Of a DNA stretch of 35,178 bases, positions 7,826 to 16,568 are shown in pieces. A program made the position numbers and the translations under genes. Below the pieces are notes generated by a model. That model ran no database searches. It was not told the DNA's origin and saw only the letters and a program-made list of their open reading frames with translations. The DNA is from an uncultured Sphingosinicella sp. (GTDB lineage: Bacteria > Pseudomonadota > Alphaproteobacteria > Sphingomonadales > Sphingomonadaceae). The stretch is taken from NCBI RefSeq assembly GCF_902806315.1, contig NZ_CADCWD010000095.1, forward strand, positions 1 to 35,178. The letters are read 5' to 3'. The stretch's first letter is position 1, and each line of letters starts with the position of its first letter.

Positions 7826-9841
7826 ATGCGAGGTGCGAAATTCCTGATCGCGGCTGCCCTCACGGTGGCCGGCATCGGCGCGGCGGCGCAACGGCTTAAC
7901 CCGCTCGCCCCGCCGGTTACGACTGAGGCACCCAAGGCCGAGGCCGCGGCGCCTGCCCAGCCGCAGCCCCAGCTGCCGACGCCTCCGCAGCTCACGCCAC
8001 AGGACGCGAACGCCTGGCTTGATGGCTTCATGCCCTATGCCCTCGCCGAGGCAGATATTGCCGGCGCCGTCGTGAGCATCGTGCGCGACGGGCAGATCGT
8101 CACCCAGCGCGGCTACGGCTTCGCGGACGTCGCCTCACGGCGCCCCGTCGATCCCGATCGGACATTGTTCCGCCCGGGATCGGTGTCCAAGCTCGTCACC
8201 TGGACGGCGGTGATGCAGCAAGTCGAGCAAGGCAAGATTGACCTCGACGCGGACGTCAACCGCTATCTCGACTTCCAGATACCGCCCTACCGGGGCCAGC
8301 CCGTGACGATGCGGCAGCTCCTGACCCACACGGCCGGGTTCGAGGAACAGATCAAAACCCTGATCGAGAATGTGCCTGGGCAGATCCCGCCCTATGACGC
8401 TCTACTGAAGCGTTGGGTGCCGCACCGGATCTTCGCGCCGGGGACCACGCCAGCTTATTCCAATTACGGAACCTCGCTCGCCGGCTACATCGTGGAGCGC
8501 GTTTCGGGCGAGAAGTTCGACGATTATGTCGAGCGGCGCATCTTCGCGCCCCTCGGCATGACCAACTCGACCTTCCGCCAGCCGCTCCCGGCTAGGCTCC
8601 GGCCGATGATGGCCACCGGCTACAAGCAGGCATCGGGCGATGTCGTCCCGTTCGAGCTCGTCGGGCCGGCCCCGGCCGGCTCCTTGTCCTCGACCGGCAC
8701 CGACATGGCCCGATTCATGATGGCGCATCTCGGCCGCGGCGAACTGAACGGCCAGCGCATCATGCGGCCAGAGACGGCGCAGCTCATGCACAAGAGCGCG
8801 CTGACGATGATCCCGCCGCTCGACCGCATGCGGCTTGGCTTCTTCGAGACCAACATCAACGGCCGCGAGGTGATCGCCCATCTCGGCGACACGGGCGCGT
8901 TCCATTCTTCGCTTCACCTCTGGCTGAACGAAAATACCGGCCTTTACCTGTCGCTCAGCAGCGGCGGCGACAATGGTGCGTCAAATGGCGTGCGTATCGG
9001 CTTGTTCGAGCGCTTTGCAGATCGCTACTTTCCCGGACCGCCCGAGCGCGAGGCGCTGGGCGTCTCGCAGGAGACCACAGCGCAGCACGCGCAACTACTG
9101 GCGGGCAATTGGATCCCTTCCCGCCGCGCCGAAACCACCTTTCTCAGTATCACCCAGCTACTGGGCCAGCTCAGCATGGGCGTGGGCGAGAATGGGAAGC
9201 TCGTGACGCCGCCGCAGTTCGGCCTGACCGGCAACCCGTCCAACTGGGTGGAGGTGCAGCCTTTTGTCTGGCACGATACCAACAGCCATCAGCGCCTCGC
9301 GGCGGTGGTCGAAAATGGCGAGGTGAAGCGGTTCAGCCTGTCGATCATGTCGGCCTTCACGGTGTTTGAACGGCCACCCTTCTATAAGAATTCCGCTATT
9401 GTGATGCCGCTGTTGCTGCTCGCCCTGGGCATCCTTCTGCTGACCGTTCTCCTGTGGCCGACGCGATGGCTGGTCCGGCGCCATCACGCGGCGACCTTCC
9501 CGCTCGCGGGCCGTGAGCTGCTCGGCTACCGGCTCTCGCGCGTTTTCGCCTTGCTGATCCTGCTCGTCCTGGTCGGCTGGGCGACCCTGGTCAGCCTGTT
9601 ATTCGCCGATCTATCCAATCTGGCCGGCGCCTTCGATCCGATGATCCTCACGCTCCAGCTGCTCAGCTTTGTCGTCTTCTTCGGCGGGCTGGCGGTATTC
9701 GTCTGGTACCTCCTGCAAGTCTGGCGCGGCCGCCGGCGCTGGACGGCCAAGGTCTGGAGCGTCGCGCTCGCCTTCGCCGCGATCATGGTGATCTGGGTCG
9801 GCTTCGCCTTCCACCTGCTCAGCTTCGGAACGAACTACTGA
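7826..9841 (+). CDS. Membrane-anchored serine hydrolase (beta-lactamase fold plus TM domain)
   Basis: A 671-residue exported enzyme. After a signal sequence (about 1-21) and a Pro/Ala-rich linker (to ~58) comes a complete beta-lactamase/DD-peptidase-fold domain: S119-V-S-K122, Y211-S-N213 and H352-L-G354. A second soluble segment runs to ~515. Four predicted transmembrane helices follow (about 524-544, 573-593, 606-630, 643-666), anchoring the catalytic domain on the periplasmic face. GGGAGG (7812-7817) precedes the ATG. It is the first gene of the plus-strand operon and its stop overlaps the dgcA ATG (TGATG). Its catalytic half closely resembles the hydrolase at 15004-16521 (shared NRYLDF and VEQG blocks), pointing to duplication. 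The likely role is periplasmic hydrolysis of peptides with D-residues; the substrate is not shown by the sequence. Confidence 0.88.
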   Translation: MRGAKFLIAAALTVAGIGAAAQRLNPLAPPVTTEAPKAEAAAPAQPQPQLPTPPQLTPQDANAWLDGFMPYALAEADIAGAVVSIVRDGQIVTQRGYGFADVASRRPVDPDRTLFRPGSVSKLVTWTAVMQQVEQGKIDLDADVNRYLDFQIPPYRGQPVTMRQLLTHTAGFEEQIKTLIENVPGQIPPYDALLKRWVPHRIFAPGTTPAYSNYGTSLAGYIVERVSGEKFDDYVERRIFAPLGMTNSTFRQPLPARLRPMMATGYKQASGDVVPFELVGPAPAGSLSSTGTDMARFMMAHLGRGELNGQRIMRPETAQLMHKSALTMIPPLDRMRLGFFETNINGREVIAHLGDTGAFHSSLHLWLNENTGLYLSLSSGGDNGASNGVRIGLFERFADRYFPGPPEREALGVSQETTAQHAQLLAGNWIPSRRAETTFLSITQLLGQLSMGVGENGKLVTPPQFGLTGNPSNWVEVQPFVWHDTNSHQRLAAVVENGEVKRFSLSIMSAFTVFERPPFYKNSAIVMPLLLLALGILLLTVLLWPTRWLVRRHHAATFPLAGRELLGYRLSRVFALLILLVLVGWATLVSLLFADLSNLAGAFDPMILTLQLLSFVVFFGGLAVFVWYLLQVWRGRRRWTAKVWSVALAFAAIMVIWVGFAFHLLSFGTNY

Positions 9842-10851
9842 TGCCGGTGCGGATGACGATCGCGGTCGAGCAGCTGCGGCTAAAGGCGCCGTTCCGCATC
9901 TCCGGCTATGTGTTCGAGGGCTTCGACGTCATCGTCGTAAAGCTTGAGGAGGCCGGCCATCACGGCCGCGGCGAGGCGGCGGGCGCTTACTATCTCGGCG
10001 AGACAGCCGCGACGATACGGGCCACGCTGGAAGACCACCGTGACGCAATCGAGGCAGGGATCGGCCGGGACGAGTTGCAGACGCTGCTGCCGCCCGGCGG
10101 TGCCCGCAATGCCGTGGATTGCGCCTTGTGGGAATTGGACGCGGCGCGGCTTGCCCAGCCGGCGTGGCGGATCGCCGGCGTCGATGCGCCGCGGCCGCTC
10201 GTCACCACCTTCACGTTGAGCGCCGACGATCCCGCAGCGGTCGAGGCAGGCGCGCGCCGCTACGCCACCGCGCAGGCGATCAAGCTGAAGCTCAGCGGCG
10301 AGTACGAGATCGATGCCGCCCGGGTCGCGGCGGTGCGCCGCGCCCGGCCGGGCGTATGGCTCGGCGTGGATGCCAATCAGGGCTACCGCCGCGACGGGCT
10401 CGACGCGCTCGTTGCCATGCTCGCCGGGCACAATGTCTCCCTGCTCGAGCAGCCGCTGCCGCGCGGCGCCGAGGCGGACCTGGAGCGCTTCCGTTCGCCA
10501 ATTCCAATCGCCGCTGACGAAAGCGCGCTCTCGCTCGCCGATGTCGAAGGCCTGGTCGGCCGCTTCGACGTGGTCAACATAAAGCTCGACAAGTGCGGCG
10601 GGCTCACCGAGGCGCTCAGCATAGCGCACCGCGCCCGCGAGCTCGGGCTTCAGGTCATGGTCGGCAACATGATCAGCACCAGCCTGGCCATGGCGCCGGC
10701 GTTCATCGTCGGCCAGCTCTGCGACGTGGTCGATCTCGACGGCCCTACGTTCCTAGATCGCGACCGCGAGCCATCCGTCACCTATCGACCGGACGGCACG
10801 ATCTGGTGCGACGAGGCGGTCTGGGCGGGCGGGGCGCTCACCGCCGCATGA
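9841..10851 (+). CDS. dgcA: Enolase-superfamily racemase: DgcA or dipeptide epimerase
   Basis: A 336-residue member of the mandelate-racemase/muconate-lactonising enzyme branch. The K-x-K pair is K148-L-K150, the metal ligands are D177 (VDANQGY), E203 (LLEQPL) and D226 (AADES), and the opposing lysine is K248 (NIKLDKCGG), so a two-base 1,1-proton-transfer racemase active site is complete. A DLD motif (298-300) near the C-terminus is the type that binds the substrate amino group in L-Ala-D/L-Glu epimerases, so a dipeptide substrate remains possible. Relatives paired with DUF1611 proteins were described as DgcA, converting N-acetyl-D-Glu to N-acetyl-L-Glu. It overlaps both neighbours (TGATG and ATGA). 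The fold and chemistry are certain; the choice between N-acetyl-Glu and Ala-Glu is inferred from dgcN in the island. Confidence 0.85.
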   Translation: MPVRMTIAVEQLRLKAPFRISGYVFEGFDVIVVKLEEAGHHGRGEAAGAYYLGETAATIRATLEDHRDAIEAGIGRDELQTLLPPGGARNAVDCALWELDAARLAQPAWRIAGVDAPRPLVTTFTLSADDPAAVEAGARRYATAQAIKLKLSGEYEIDAARVAAVRRARPGVWLGVDANQGYRRDGLDALVAMLAGHNVSLLEQPLPRGAEADLERFRSPIPIAADESALSLADVEGLVGRFDVVNIKLDKCGGLTEALSIAHRARELGLQVMVGNMISTSLAMAPAFIVGQLCDVVDLDGPTFLDRDREPSVTYRPDGTIWCDEAVWAGGALTAA

Positions 10852-12155
10852 CCGACGCACGCGCGCCGGAGGCGACATGGTTCGGCCAACCGCGCGGCCT
10901 CACTGTCCTGTTCCTCACCAATATGTGGGAGCAATTCTCCTACTTCGGCATGCGCGCGCTGCTGGTCTACTACATGACGACCACCTTGCTGTTCGATCAG
11001 GAAGCGGCGTCCTCCACCTACGGCTTCTACACCGCCTTTGCCTATTTCACGCCGATCATCGGCGGGACCATCGCCGACCGCTGGCTCGGCAAGCGGCGCG
11101 CGGTGACGATCGGCGCGACCGTCATGGCGGCGGGCCATTTCATGATGGCGTTCGAACCGCTCTTCTACCCCGCGCTCGCCACCATCGCGCTTGGCAACGG
11201 CCTGTTCCTGCCGACGCTGCCGAGCCAGATCAACGACCTCTACGCCGCCGGCGACCCGCGCCGGCCGTGGGCGTACAACGTCTATTATGTCGGCGTGAAT
11301 GTCGGCGCGTTCCTGGCGCCGCTCATCTGCGGGTTCCTGGGCGAAACCTATGGCTGGCACTGGGGCTTCGGCGCGGCCGGTGTCGGAATGCTGCTGGGTC
11401 TGGTCATCTATCTCGCCGGCGGTCGCTATCTGCCGCAGGAGCGGGCGCCGGTCACCGGCGAGCCGGCGGCAGAGCGGACCCATCGCGGCCGCGACACCCT
11501 GTTCCTCCTGCTCGGCATCGGCCTTGCCGTCACTGTCTTTCGCGGCGCCTACGAGCAGATTGGCAACACGGTCGCTTTGTGGATGCGTGACGACGTGAAC
11601 CGGTTCATCGGCAGCTTCGAGCTGCGTGCGACTTGGTTCTTCTCGCTGAACCCGCTGCTGGTGATGACCGTCACCCCGCTGCTCCTCGCCCGGTGGCGGC
11701 GTCAGGCCGAGCAGGGACGGGAACTCTCTGTCATGCAGAAGATGGCGATGGGTGCGGTGCTGGTCGGCCTGTCCTACGCGCTGCTCGTTGCGGCCGAGAG
11801 CGTGGCGGGGGCGGGCCAGGCGAGCTGGCTCTGGCTGCTGGCCTTCATGATCGTGTTCACATTGGGCGAGCTCTACATCCTTCCCAACGGCCTCGGCATC
11901 TTCGCCCGGCTCGCGCCGCCGAAGCTCGGTGCCAGCACGGTGGCCGCCTGGTATTTCGCGATCTTCACCGGCAGTCTCGCCGCCGGCCAGATCGGTCGGC
12001 TGTGGAGCCGGATGGACCAGGCGTCCTTCTTCATGCTGATGGCCGCGATCGCCGGGGCGGCGGCGGTCCTGCTCTTGCTTCTGGATCGACCCGCGCGCCG
12101 GATTGTGGCTGCGGGTGAGCCGGGTAAGACATTGCCTTTGGGAGAAACAAGATGA
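10848..12155 (+). CDS. POT/PTR2-family peptide transporter
   Basis: A 435-residue inner-membrane transporter of the proton-coupled oligopeptide family (MFS fold, about 12 helices). The diagnostic helix-1 motif reads NMWEQFSYFGMRALLVYYM (25-43), followed by GGTIADRWLG. The family takes di- and tripeptides from the periplasm into the cytoplasm. Oddly, the ExxER proton-coupling motif is altered to N25-x-x-E28-Q29, removing the first glutamate and the arginine. Either coupling differs or the substrate is not an ordinary peptide. The ATG at 10848 overlaps the dgcA stop (ATGA), and the 3' end overlaps the next gene in the same way. Position after dgcA and before two peptidase-like genes supports import of peptides released in the periplasm. 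Confidence 0.88.
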   Translation: MTDARAPEATWFGQPRGLTVLFLTNMWEQFSYFGMRALLVYYMTTTLLFDQEAASSTYGFYTAFAYFTPIIGGTIADRWLGKRRAVTIGATVMAAGHFMMAFEPLFYPALATIALGNGLFLPTLPSQINDLYAAGDPRRPWAYNVYYVGVNVGAFLAPLICGFLGETYGWHWGFGAAGVGMLLGLVIYLAGGRYLPQERAPVTGEPAAERTHRGRDTLFLLLGIGLAVTVFRGAYEQIGNTVALWMRDDVNRFIGSFELRATWFFSLNPLLVMTVTPLLLARWRRQAEQGRELSVMQKMAMGAVLVGLSYALLVAAESVAGAGQASWLWLLAFMIVFTLGELYILPNGLGIFARLAPPKLGASTVAAWYFAIFTGSLAAGQIGRLWSRMDQASFFMLMAAIAGAAAVLLLLLDRPARRIVAAGEPGKTLPLGETR

Positions 12156-13843
12156 TCCGCTCCGTCCGTGTTGCACTACTCGCGACATGCCTCATGCTGC
12201 CGGGCTGCGCGACCACGCCGCCCGCGGCGAGCTATGACGTGATCGTCCGCAACGGCACGATCTACGACGGCGGCGGCGGAGCACCGTTCACCGGGGATGT
12301 CGCAATCCGGGGCGACAAGATCGTCCGGGTCGCGCCGCGTGTGCCTGGCACCGCGGCCACCGAGATCGACGCCCGCGGACTCGCCGTCGCGCCCGGCTTC
12401 ATCAACATGCTGAGCTGGTCGACCGAGTCGCTGATACAGGACGGGCGCGGGCAGAGCGACATCCGCCAAGGCGTGACGCTCGAAGTGATGGGGGAGGGCT
12501 GGTCGATGGGCCCGCTCAACCCGGAGATGAAGCGCCTGCTCGTCGAGCGTCAGGACGACATCAAGTTCCCGGTCACCTGGACCAGCCTCGGCGACTATCT
12601 CGGGCATCTCGAGCGGAAAGGCGTCTCGCCCAATGTCGCGAGCTTCGTTGGGGCCGCGACGGTGCGCATCCATGAGCTTGGCGAGCGCGACATCGATCCC
12701 ACTCCCGCTCAGCTTGGCCGCATGCGCATGCTCGTCCGCCAGGCGATGAACGAGGGCGCGATGGGTGTCGGCAGTTCGCTCATCTACGCGCCGGGCAGTT
12801 TCGCGGAAACGGAAGAGCTGGTCGCGCTCACCACCGAATCCGCGCGCTGCGGCGGCATGTATATCAGCCACATGCGCTCGGAAGGCGATCGGCTGCTGGA
12901 AGCGGTCGACGAGCTGATCGAGATCGCGCGCCGCTCCGGCGGCCCCGCCGAGATCTACCACCTCAAGATGGCCGGCCGCGGCAATTGGGACAAATATCCG
13001 CAAGTGATCGCCCGCATCGAGGCGGCGCGGGCGCAAGGGCTGCGGATCACCACCGACATGTACACCTATACCGCTGGCGCCACCGGCCTCGATGCGGCGA
13101 TGCCGCTGTGGGTGCAGGATGGCGGGCTGGAGAAGTGGATCGAGCGGCTCAAGGACCCTGCAGTACGCGCGCGGGTGGCGGCCGAGATGAAGCAGCCGGG
13201 CAAGGACTGGGAGAACCTTTACCTCGGCGCAGGCCCCGACAAGATGATCCTGGCCGGCTTCAAGAACGAAGCCATGAAGCAATATACGGGCAAGACGCTG
13301 GCGCAGATGGCGCAGCTCTGGGGCAAGAGCCCGGAGGAAACCGCGATGGAGCTGGTCGTGCGCGACGGCAGCCGCGTCGGCACAGTCTACTTCCTGATGT
13401 CGGAGGACAATGTCCGCCGCCAGGTGCAGCTTCCCTGGATGAGCTTCGGTTCCGACGCCGAGAGCCGAGCGCCCGAGGGCGTGTTCCTGAAATCGAGCAC
13501 GCACCCGCGCGCCTACGGCAATTTCTCACGCCTGCTCGGCCGCTATGTTCGCGACGAGAAGCTGCTCCCGCTCCAGGAGGCGGTGCGGCGTCTGACATCC
13601 TTCCCGGCCGGCAATCTCGGCATCAAGGATCGAGGCTCGCTCAAGGCGGGCTACCATGCCGACCTCGCCATCTTCGATCCCGCTACGATCAGCGATCACG
13701 CGACCTTCGAAACGCCCCAGCGCTACGCCACGGGCATGCGGCACGTTCTGGTCAACGCCGTCCCGGTGCTCCGCGACGGCGAGCATACCGGCGCAACGCC
13801 TGGCCGGTTTGTCCGTGGGCCTGGCTGGAATCGCTGTCGATGA
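12152..13843 (+). CDS. D-aminoacylase-like amidohydrolase lipoprotein
   Basis: A 563-residue protein with a lipobox (LPGC, C19), so probably a lipoprotein facing the periplasm. The rest follows N-acyl-D-amino-acid deacylases: the urease-like N-terminal strand set (YDVIVRNGTIYDGGG), H240 (MYISHMRSEGD), H270 (IYHLK), D302, D435 (SFGSDAES) and the C-terminal GYHADLAIFDP. The metal-binding HxH that normally follows GFID is replaced by L87-S-W89 (GFINMLSW), and the usual metal-ligand cysteine position appears to be G116 (GEGW). The classical enzyme frees D-amino acids from N-acyl-D-amino acids; this branch may use a single metal site or another substrate. It is coupled to the POT gene by ATGA. The family is likely; activity and substrate are uncertain. 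Confidence 0.8.
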   Translation: MIRSVRVALLATCLMLPGCATTPPAASYDVIVRNGTIYDGGGGAPFTGDVAIRGDKIVRVAPRVPGTAATEIDARGLAVAPGFINMLSWSTESLIQDGRGQSDIRQGVTLEVMGEGWSMGPLNPEMKRLLVERQDDIKFPVTWTSLGDYLGHLERKGVSPNVASFVGAATVRIHELGERDIDPTPAQLGRMRMLVRQAMNEGAMGVGSSLIYAPGSFAETEELVALTTESARCGGMYISHMRSEGDRLLEAVDELIEIARRSGGPAEIYHLKMAGRGNWDKYPQVIARIEAARAQGLRITTDMYTYTAGATGLDAAMPLWVQDGGLEKWIERLKDPAVRARVAAEMKQPGKDWENLYLGAGPDKMILAGFKNEAMKQYTGKTLAQMAQLWGKSPEETAMELVVRDGSRVGTVYFLMSEDNVRRQVQLPWMSFGSDAESRAPEGVFLKSSTHPRAYGNFSRLLGRYVRDEKLLPLQEAVRRLTSFPAGNLGIKDRGSLKAGYHADLAIFDPATISDHATFETPQRYATGMRHVLVNAVPVLRDGEHTGATPGRFVRGPGWNRCR

Positions 13844-13868
13844 CCCGAGCTGGAAAAGGAGGCTGTTG

Positions 13869-14999
13869 ATGCCCGGGATGTCGCGGCGGAGCCTGATCGG
13901 TGGCGCCGCCGTTGCGGCAGTCGGCTTTCCGATGATCAATGCCGGCGCCTATCAATTGGGCACGGTTCGGACTTACTCGCGGCGTGCCGTGGACCTCGTG
14001 CGGCGTTCGATCGTGGTCGACATGCTGGCGCCGCTCAAGATCGAATTCGATCAGGCTTTCTACAGGGCTCCGCTGAGCGAAAAGGATGCCGCCGAGTTTC
14101 GTGCCAGTGGGATCACCGGCTTCCACCACGCCTTTGGGATCGGCGGACCGACTGCCCGCGAGCAGGCGCTGACGCAGCTCGCTACCGTGGGCAATTTCGT
14201 GGCGCGCAACAGCCATGTCTTCACCGCAGTTGGTCGCGCCGCCGACCTCGTCCGCGCCAAGCGGGACGGCAAGGCTGCGGTCATCATGGGTCTGCAGAAT
14301 GCCGATCAGTTTCAGAAGCCGGAAGACGTCGAGTTCTTCTACGGGCTGGGGCTCCGCTGCGCACAGCTCACCTACAACAGCCAGAACCGGATCGGCTCGG
14401 GTTCGACCGAGCGGGTCGACGGCGGCGTCAGCGACTTCGGCGTGTCGATCATCGAGGCGATGAACAAGGCGGGCATGCTGATCGACGTCTCCCATTCGGG
14501 CGATCGTACGACGCTGGACGCGATCGCCTCCTCGCCCAAGCCGATCGCGATTACGCACAGCAATTGCCGCGCGCTGGTCGGCCACCCTCGCGCCAAGCCC
14601 GACGAGGCCATTCGCGCGGTCGCCGCGAAGGGCGGGGTGATGGGGATTACTGGCGTGCGCAATTTCGTCAGCCGCAGCGATCCCACCACGGTCGCGCACA
14701 TCGTCGATCACATCGATCATGTCGCCAAGCTGGTCGGGATCGAACATGTCGGCATCGGCACGGATTCCGATCTCAACGGCTATGACGATGTCTCGCCCGA
14801 GATGAACAAGCGGCTGCGCGGCGCCTACAAGGACAGCTACGCCTTTCGCGAGAAGATCGACGTCGACGGGTTCGATCACCCAAGGAAGATGTACGATCTG
14901 ACGGAAGAGCTGATCCGGCGGCGCTATTCCGATGAGAATATCTCGGCCGTTCTGGGCGGCAACTTTAAGCGGCTGCTGACCTCGACATGGGGAGCTTGA
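13869..14999 (+). CDS. Peptidase M19 (membrane dipeptidase)-like protein
   Basis: A 376-residue renal-dipeptidase-family protein. The N-terminus MPGMSRRSLIGG is Tat-like (twin arginine, then a hydrophobic stretch), predicting export of a folded metalloprotein. Retained ligands are H209 (LIDVSHSGD), H230 (ITHSNC) and D299 (GIGTDSD). The H-x-D pair near the N-terminus of M19 enzymes is replaced by L53 and P55 (VVDMLAPL), and the bridging glutamate appears to be Q143 (MGLQNADQF), so one metal site looks absent. Typical members cleave dipeptides, including those with C-terminal D-residues. AGGAGG (13857-13862) lies 6 bases before the chosen ATG at 13869; a second ATG at 13878 is less well placed. 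It follows the amidohydrolase by 25 bases and precedes the next hydrolase by 4. Confidence 0.8.
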   Translation: MPGMSRRSLIGGAAVAAVGFPMINAGAYQLGTVRTYSRRAVDLVRRSIVVDMLAPLKIEFDQAFYRAPLSEKDAAEFRASGITGFHHAFGIGGPTAREQALTQLATVGNFVARNSHVFTAVGRAADLVRAKRDGKAAVIMGLQNADQFQKPEDVEFFYGLGLRCAQLTYNSQNRIGSGSTERVDGGVSDFGVSIIEAMNKAGMLIDVSHSGDRTTLDAIASSPKPIAITHSNCRALVGHPRAKPDEAIRAVAAKGGVMGITGVRNFVSRSDPTTVAHIVDHIDHVAKLVGIEHVGIGTDSDLNGYDDVSPEMNKRLRGAYKDSYAFREKIDVDGFDHPRKMYDLTEELIRRRYSDENISAVLGGNFKRLLTSTWGA

Positions 15000-15003
15000 G
15001 CCG

Positions 15004-16521
15004 GTGCGCCTGACCCGCCGCGCGCTCGCGTCCACCGCCGCCTTCCTTGTCGCCACGTCGGGGCTTTCCGTTTCAGTTCCCGCTGCCGCCCAGCCAGCCG
15101 CCTCCGGTTGGATCGACCAGGCGCAGCTTGCCGGGCTGCCGCATTTCATCGACGGCGTTCTTGCTCAGCAACTCGACAATCGCGAGGTGGCCGGCGCGGT
15201 GGTGTCCGTCGTGTCCGGCGACAGGATCCTGTTCTCGCGCGGCTACGGCTTTGCCGACGTCGATCGCGGCATCCCGGCCGACCCGGCGCGCAGCATTTTC
15301 CGTCCGGGATCGAGCTCGAAGCTATTCACCTGGACCGCGCTCATGCAGCTGGTTGAGCAGGGCCGGGTCGACCTCAATGCCGAGGTCAACCGCTACCTGG
15401 ATTTCAGGATTCCAGACACCCAGTCCAAGCCGATCCTGGTCAGGCATCTGCTCGATCACAGCCTCGGGTTCGAGGATCGCGGCGGCATCCGCGCCGAGTC
15501 TGTGTCCGGCCTGATGCCGCTCGGCAAATGGCTGGCCGAGAACATCCCGACCCGGGTTCGCGAACCAGGGATCGAGACCTCCTATTCGAATTACGGCACC
15601 GCGCTGGCCGGCTACATCGTGCAGCGCGTGTCGGGCGAACCGTTCCCCGACTATGTCGAGCGCCACATCTTCAAGCCGCTCGGGATGAACAGCACTACGT
15701 TCCGCGAACCGCTGCCCACCGCGATGGCGGCCAAGATGGCAGTCGGCTACGATTATGTGGAGGGACGCTTCGAAGCCCGGCCGTTCGAACTTTACGGCAA
15801 CATCATGCCGGCCGGATCCGGCTCCTCGACCGCAGAGGACATGGCGCGGTTCATGATCGCGCACCGTCACGAGGCCCGCGTCGGCAGCACACGAATCCTG
15901 AAGCCCGAGACCGCGCGCCTCATGCACTCCAACCTCAGCGCGAACGCGCCTTCGCTGCCCGGCTTCGCGCATGGCTTCTATGTCATTCGCGAAAACGGGC
16001 CGCGGCTGATCGGGCATGGCGGCAACACCGCTTACTTCCACTCAATGCTGCTGCTCGCGCCGGAGCAGGATTTCGGGATCTTCGTCTCGTACACCGGCGG
16101 CGACGCCGCGAGCCAAGCCAGGACCGAGCTGATCGACGCGGTGATCGGACGCCTTTTCCCGGTTGCACCGGCGGCAAAATGGACTGGCGCTCCCAGCGCC
16201 CCGCCGGTCGGATCCTATCGGACCAACCGCCGCACCTACAGCATTGCCGCCAACCCCGATAACGACGTCAAGGTAATCGCGGCGCCGGACGGTGGCCTCA
16301 TCGTCGAGAATGCCGGGAAGAAGACCCACTGGATGCGGATCGGACCCGGGCTCTACCAGCGAGTGACCGGGACACGGGCAGGGCGGCCGTTTGATCGCAT
16401 CCTCTTTCACGGCGCCGGTGCGGACAGGCTGATGTCCTTCGCATCGCAGCCGATGGTTCTTTACCGGCTGGTTGAGGACGGCGGCGCAGCCGCGTCCGAG
16501 TCTCGCCGACCCGACGGGTGA
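15004..16521 (+). CDS. Secreted serine hydrolase, paralogue of the 7826 hydrolase
   Basis: A 505-residue beta-lactamase/D-aminopeptidase-fold enzyme with a GTG start at 15004, four bases after the M19 stop; GGGGAG within the previous gene's end serves as ribosome binding site. The N-terminus (VRLTRRALASTAAFLVATSG) has twin arginines and a hydrophobic core and is cleaved near PAAAQ (~30). The active site is complete: S103-S-S-K106, Y194-S-N196, H338-G-G340. Residues ~60-340 are strikingly similar to the membrane-anchored hydrolase of the same operon, but the four-helix tail is missing and replaced by a soluble C-terminal domain (~385-495), so it is probably free in the periplasm. The substrate is unknown; context suggests peptides with D-residues. 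Confidence 0.87.
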   Translation: MRLTRRALASTAAFLVATSGLSVSVPAAAQPAASGWIDQAQLAGLPHFIDGVLAQQLDNREVAGAVVSVVSGDRILFSRGYGFADVDRGIPADPARSIFRPGSSSKLFTWTALMQLVEQGRVDLNAEVNRYLDFRIPDTQSKPILVRHLLDHSLGFEDRGGIRAESVSGLMPLGKWLAENIPTRVREPGIETSYSNYGTALAGYIVQRVSGEPFPDYVERHIFKPLGMNSTTFREPLPTAMAAKMAVGYDYVEGRFEARPFELYGNIMPAGSGSSTAEDMARFMIAHRHEARVGSTRILKPETARLMHSNLSANAPSLPGFAHGFYVIRENGPRLIGHGGNTAYFHSMLLLAPEQDFGIFVSYTGGDAASQARTELIDAVIGRLFPVAPAAKWTGAPSAPPVGSYRTNRRTYSIAANPDNDVKVIAAPDGGLIVENAGKKTHWMRIGPGLYQRVTGTRAGRPFDRILFHGAGADRLMSFASQPMVLYRLVEDGGAAASESRRPDG

Positions 16522-16568
16522 CGAAAGCAGAAGCTCCAGCCCATCCCGCCTGAACGACGAGGTCCGCC

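Noticed and set aside
7691-7891. 67-residue extension upstream of the XRE regulator start
   Set aside because: It covers the promoter/operator copy and the next gene's ribosome binding site, and regulators of this type start just before the HTH.
10782-12188. 468-codon minus-strand ORF antisense to the POT transporter
   Set aside because: High-GC antisense shadow with repetitive charged composition and no domain; the sense gene carries the POT signature.
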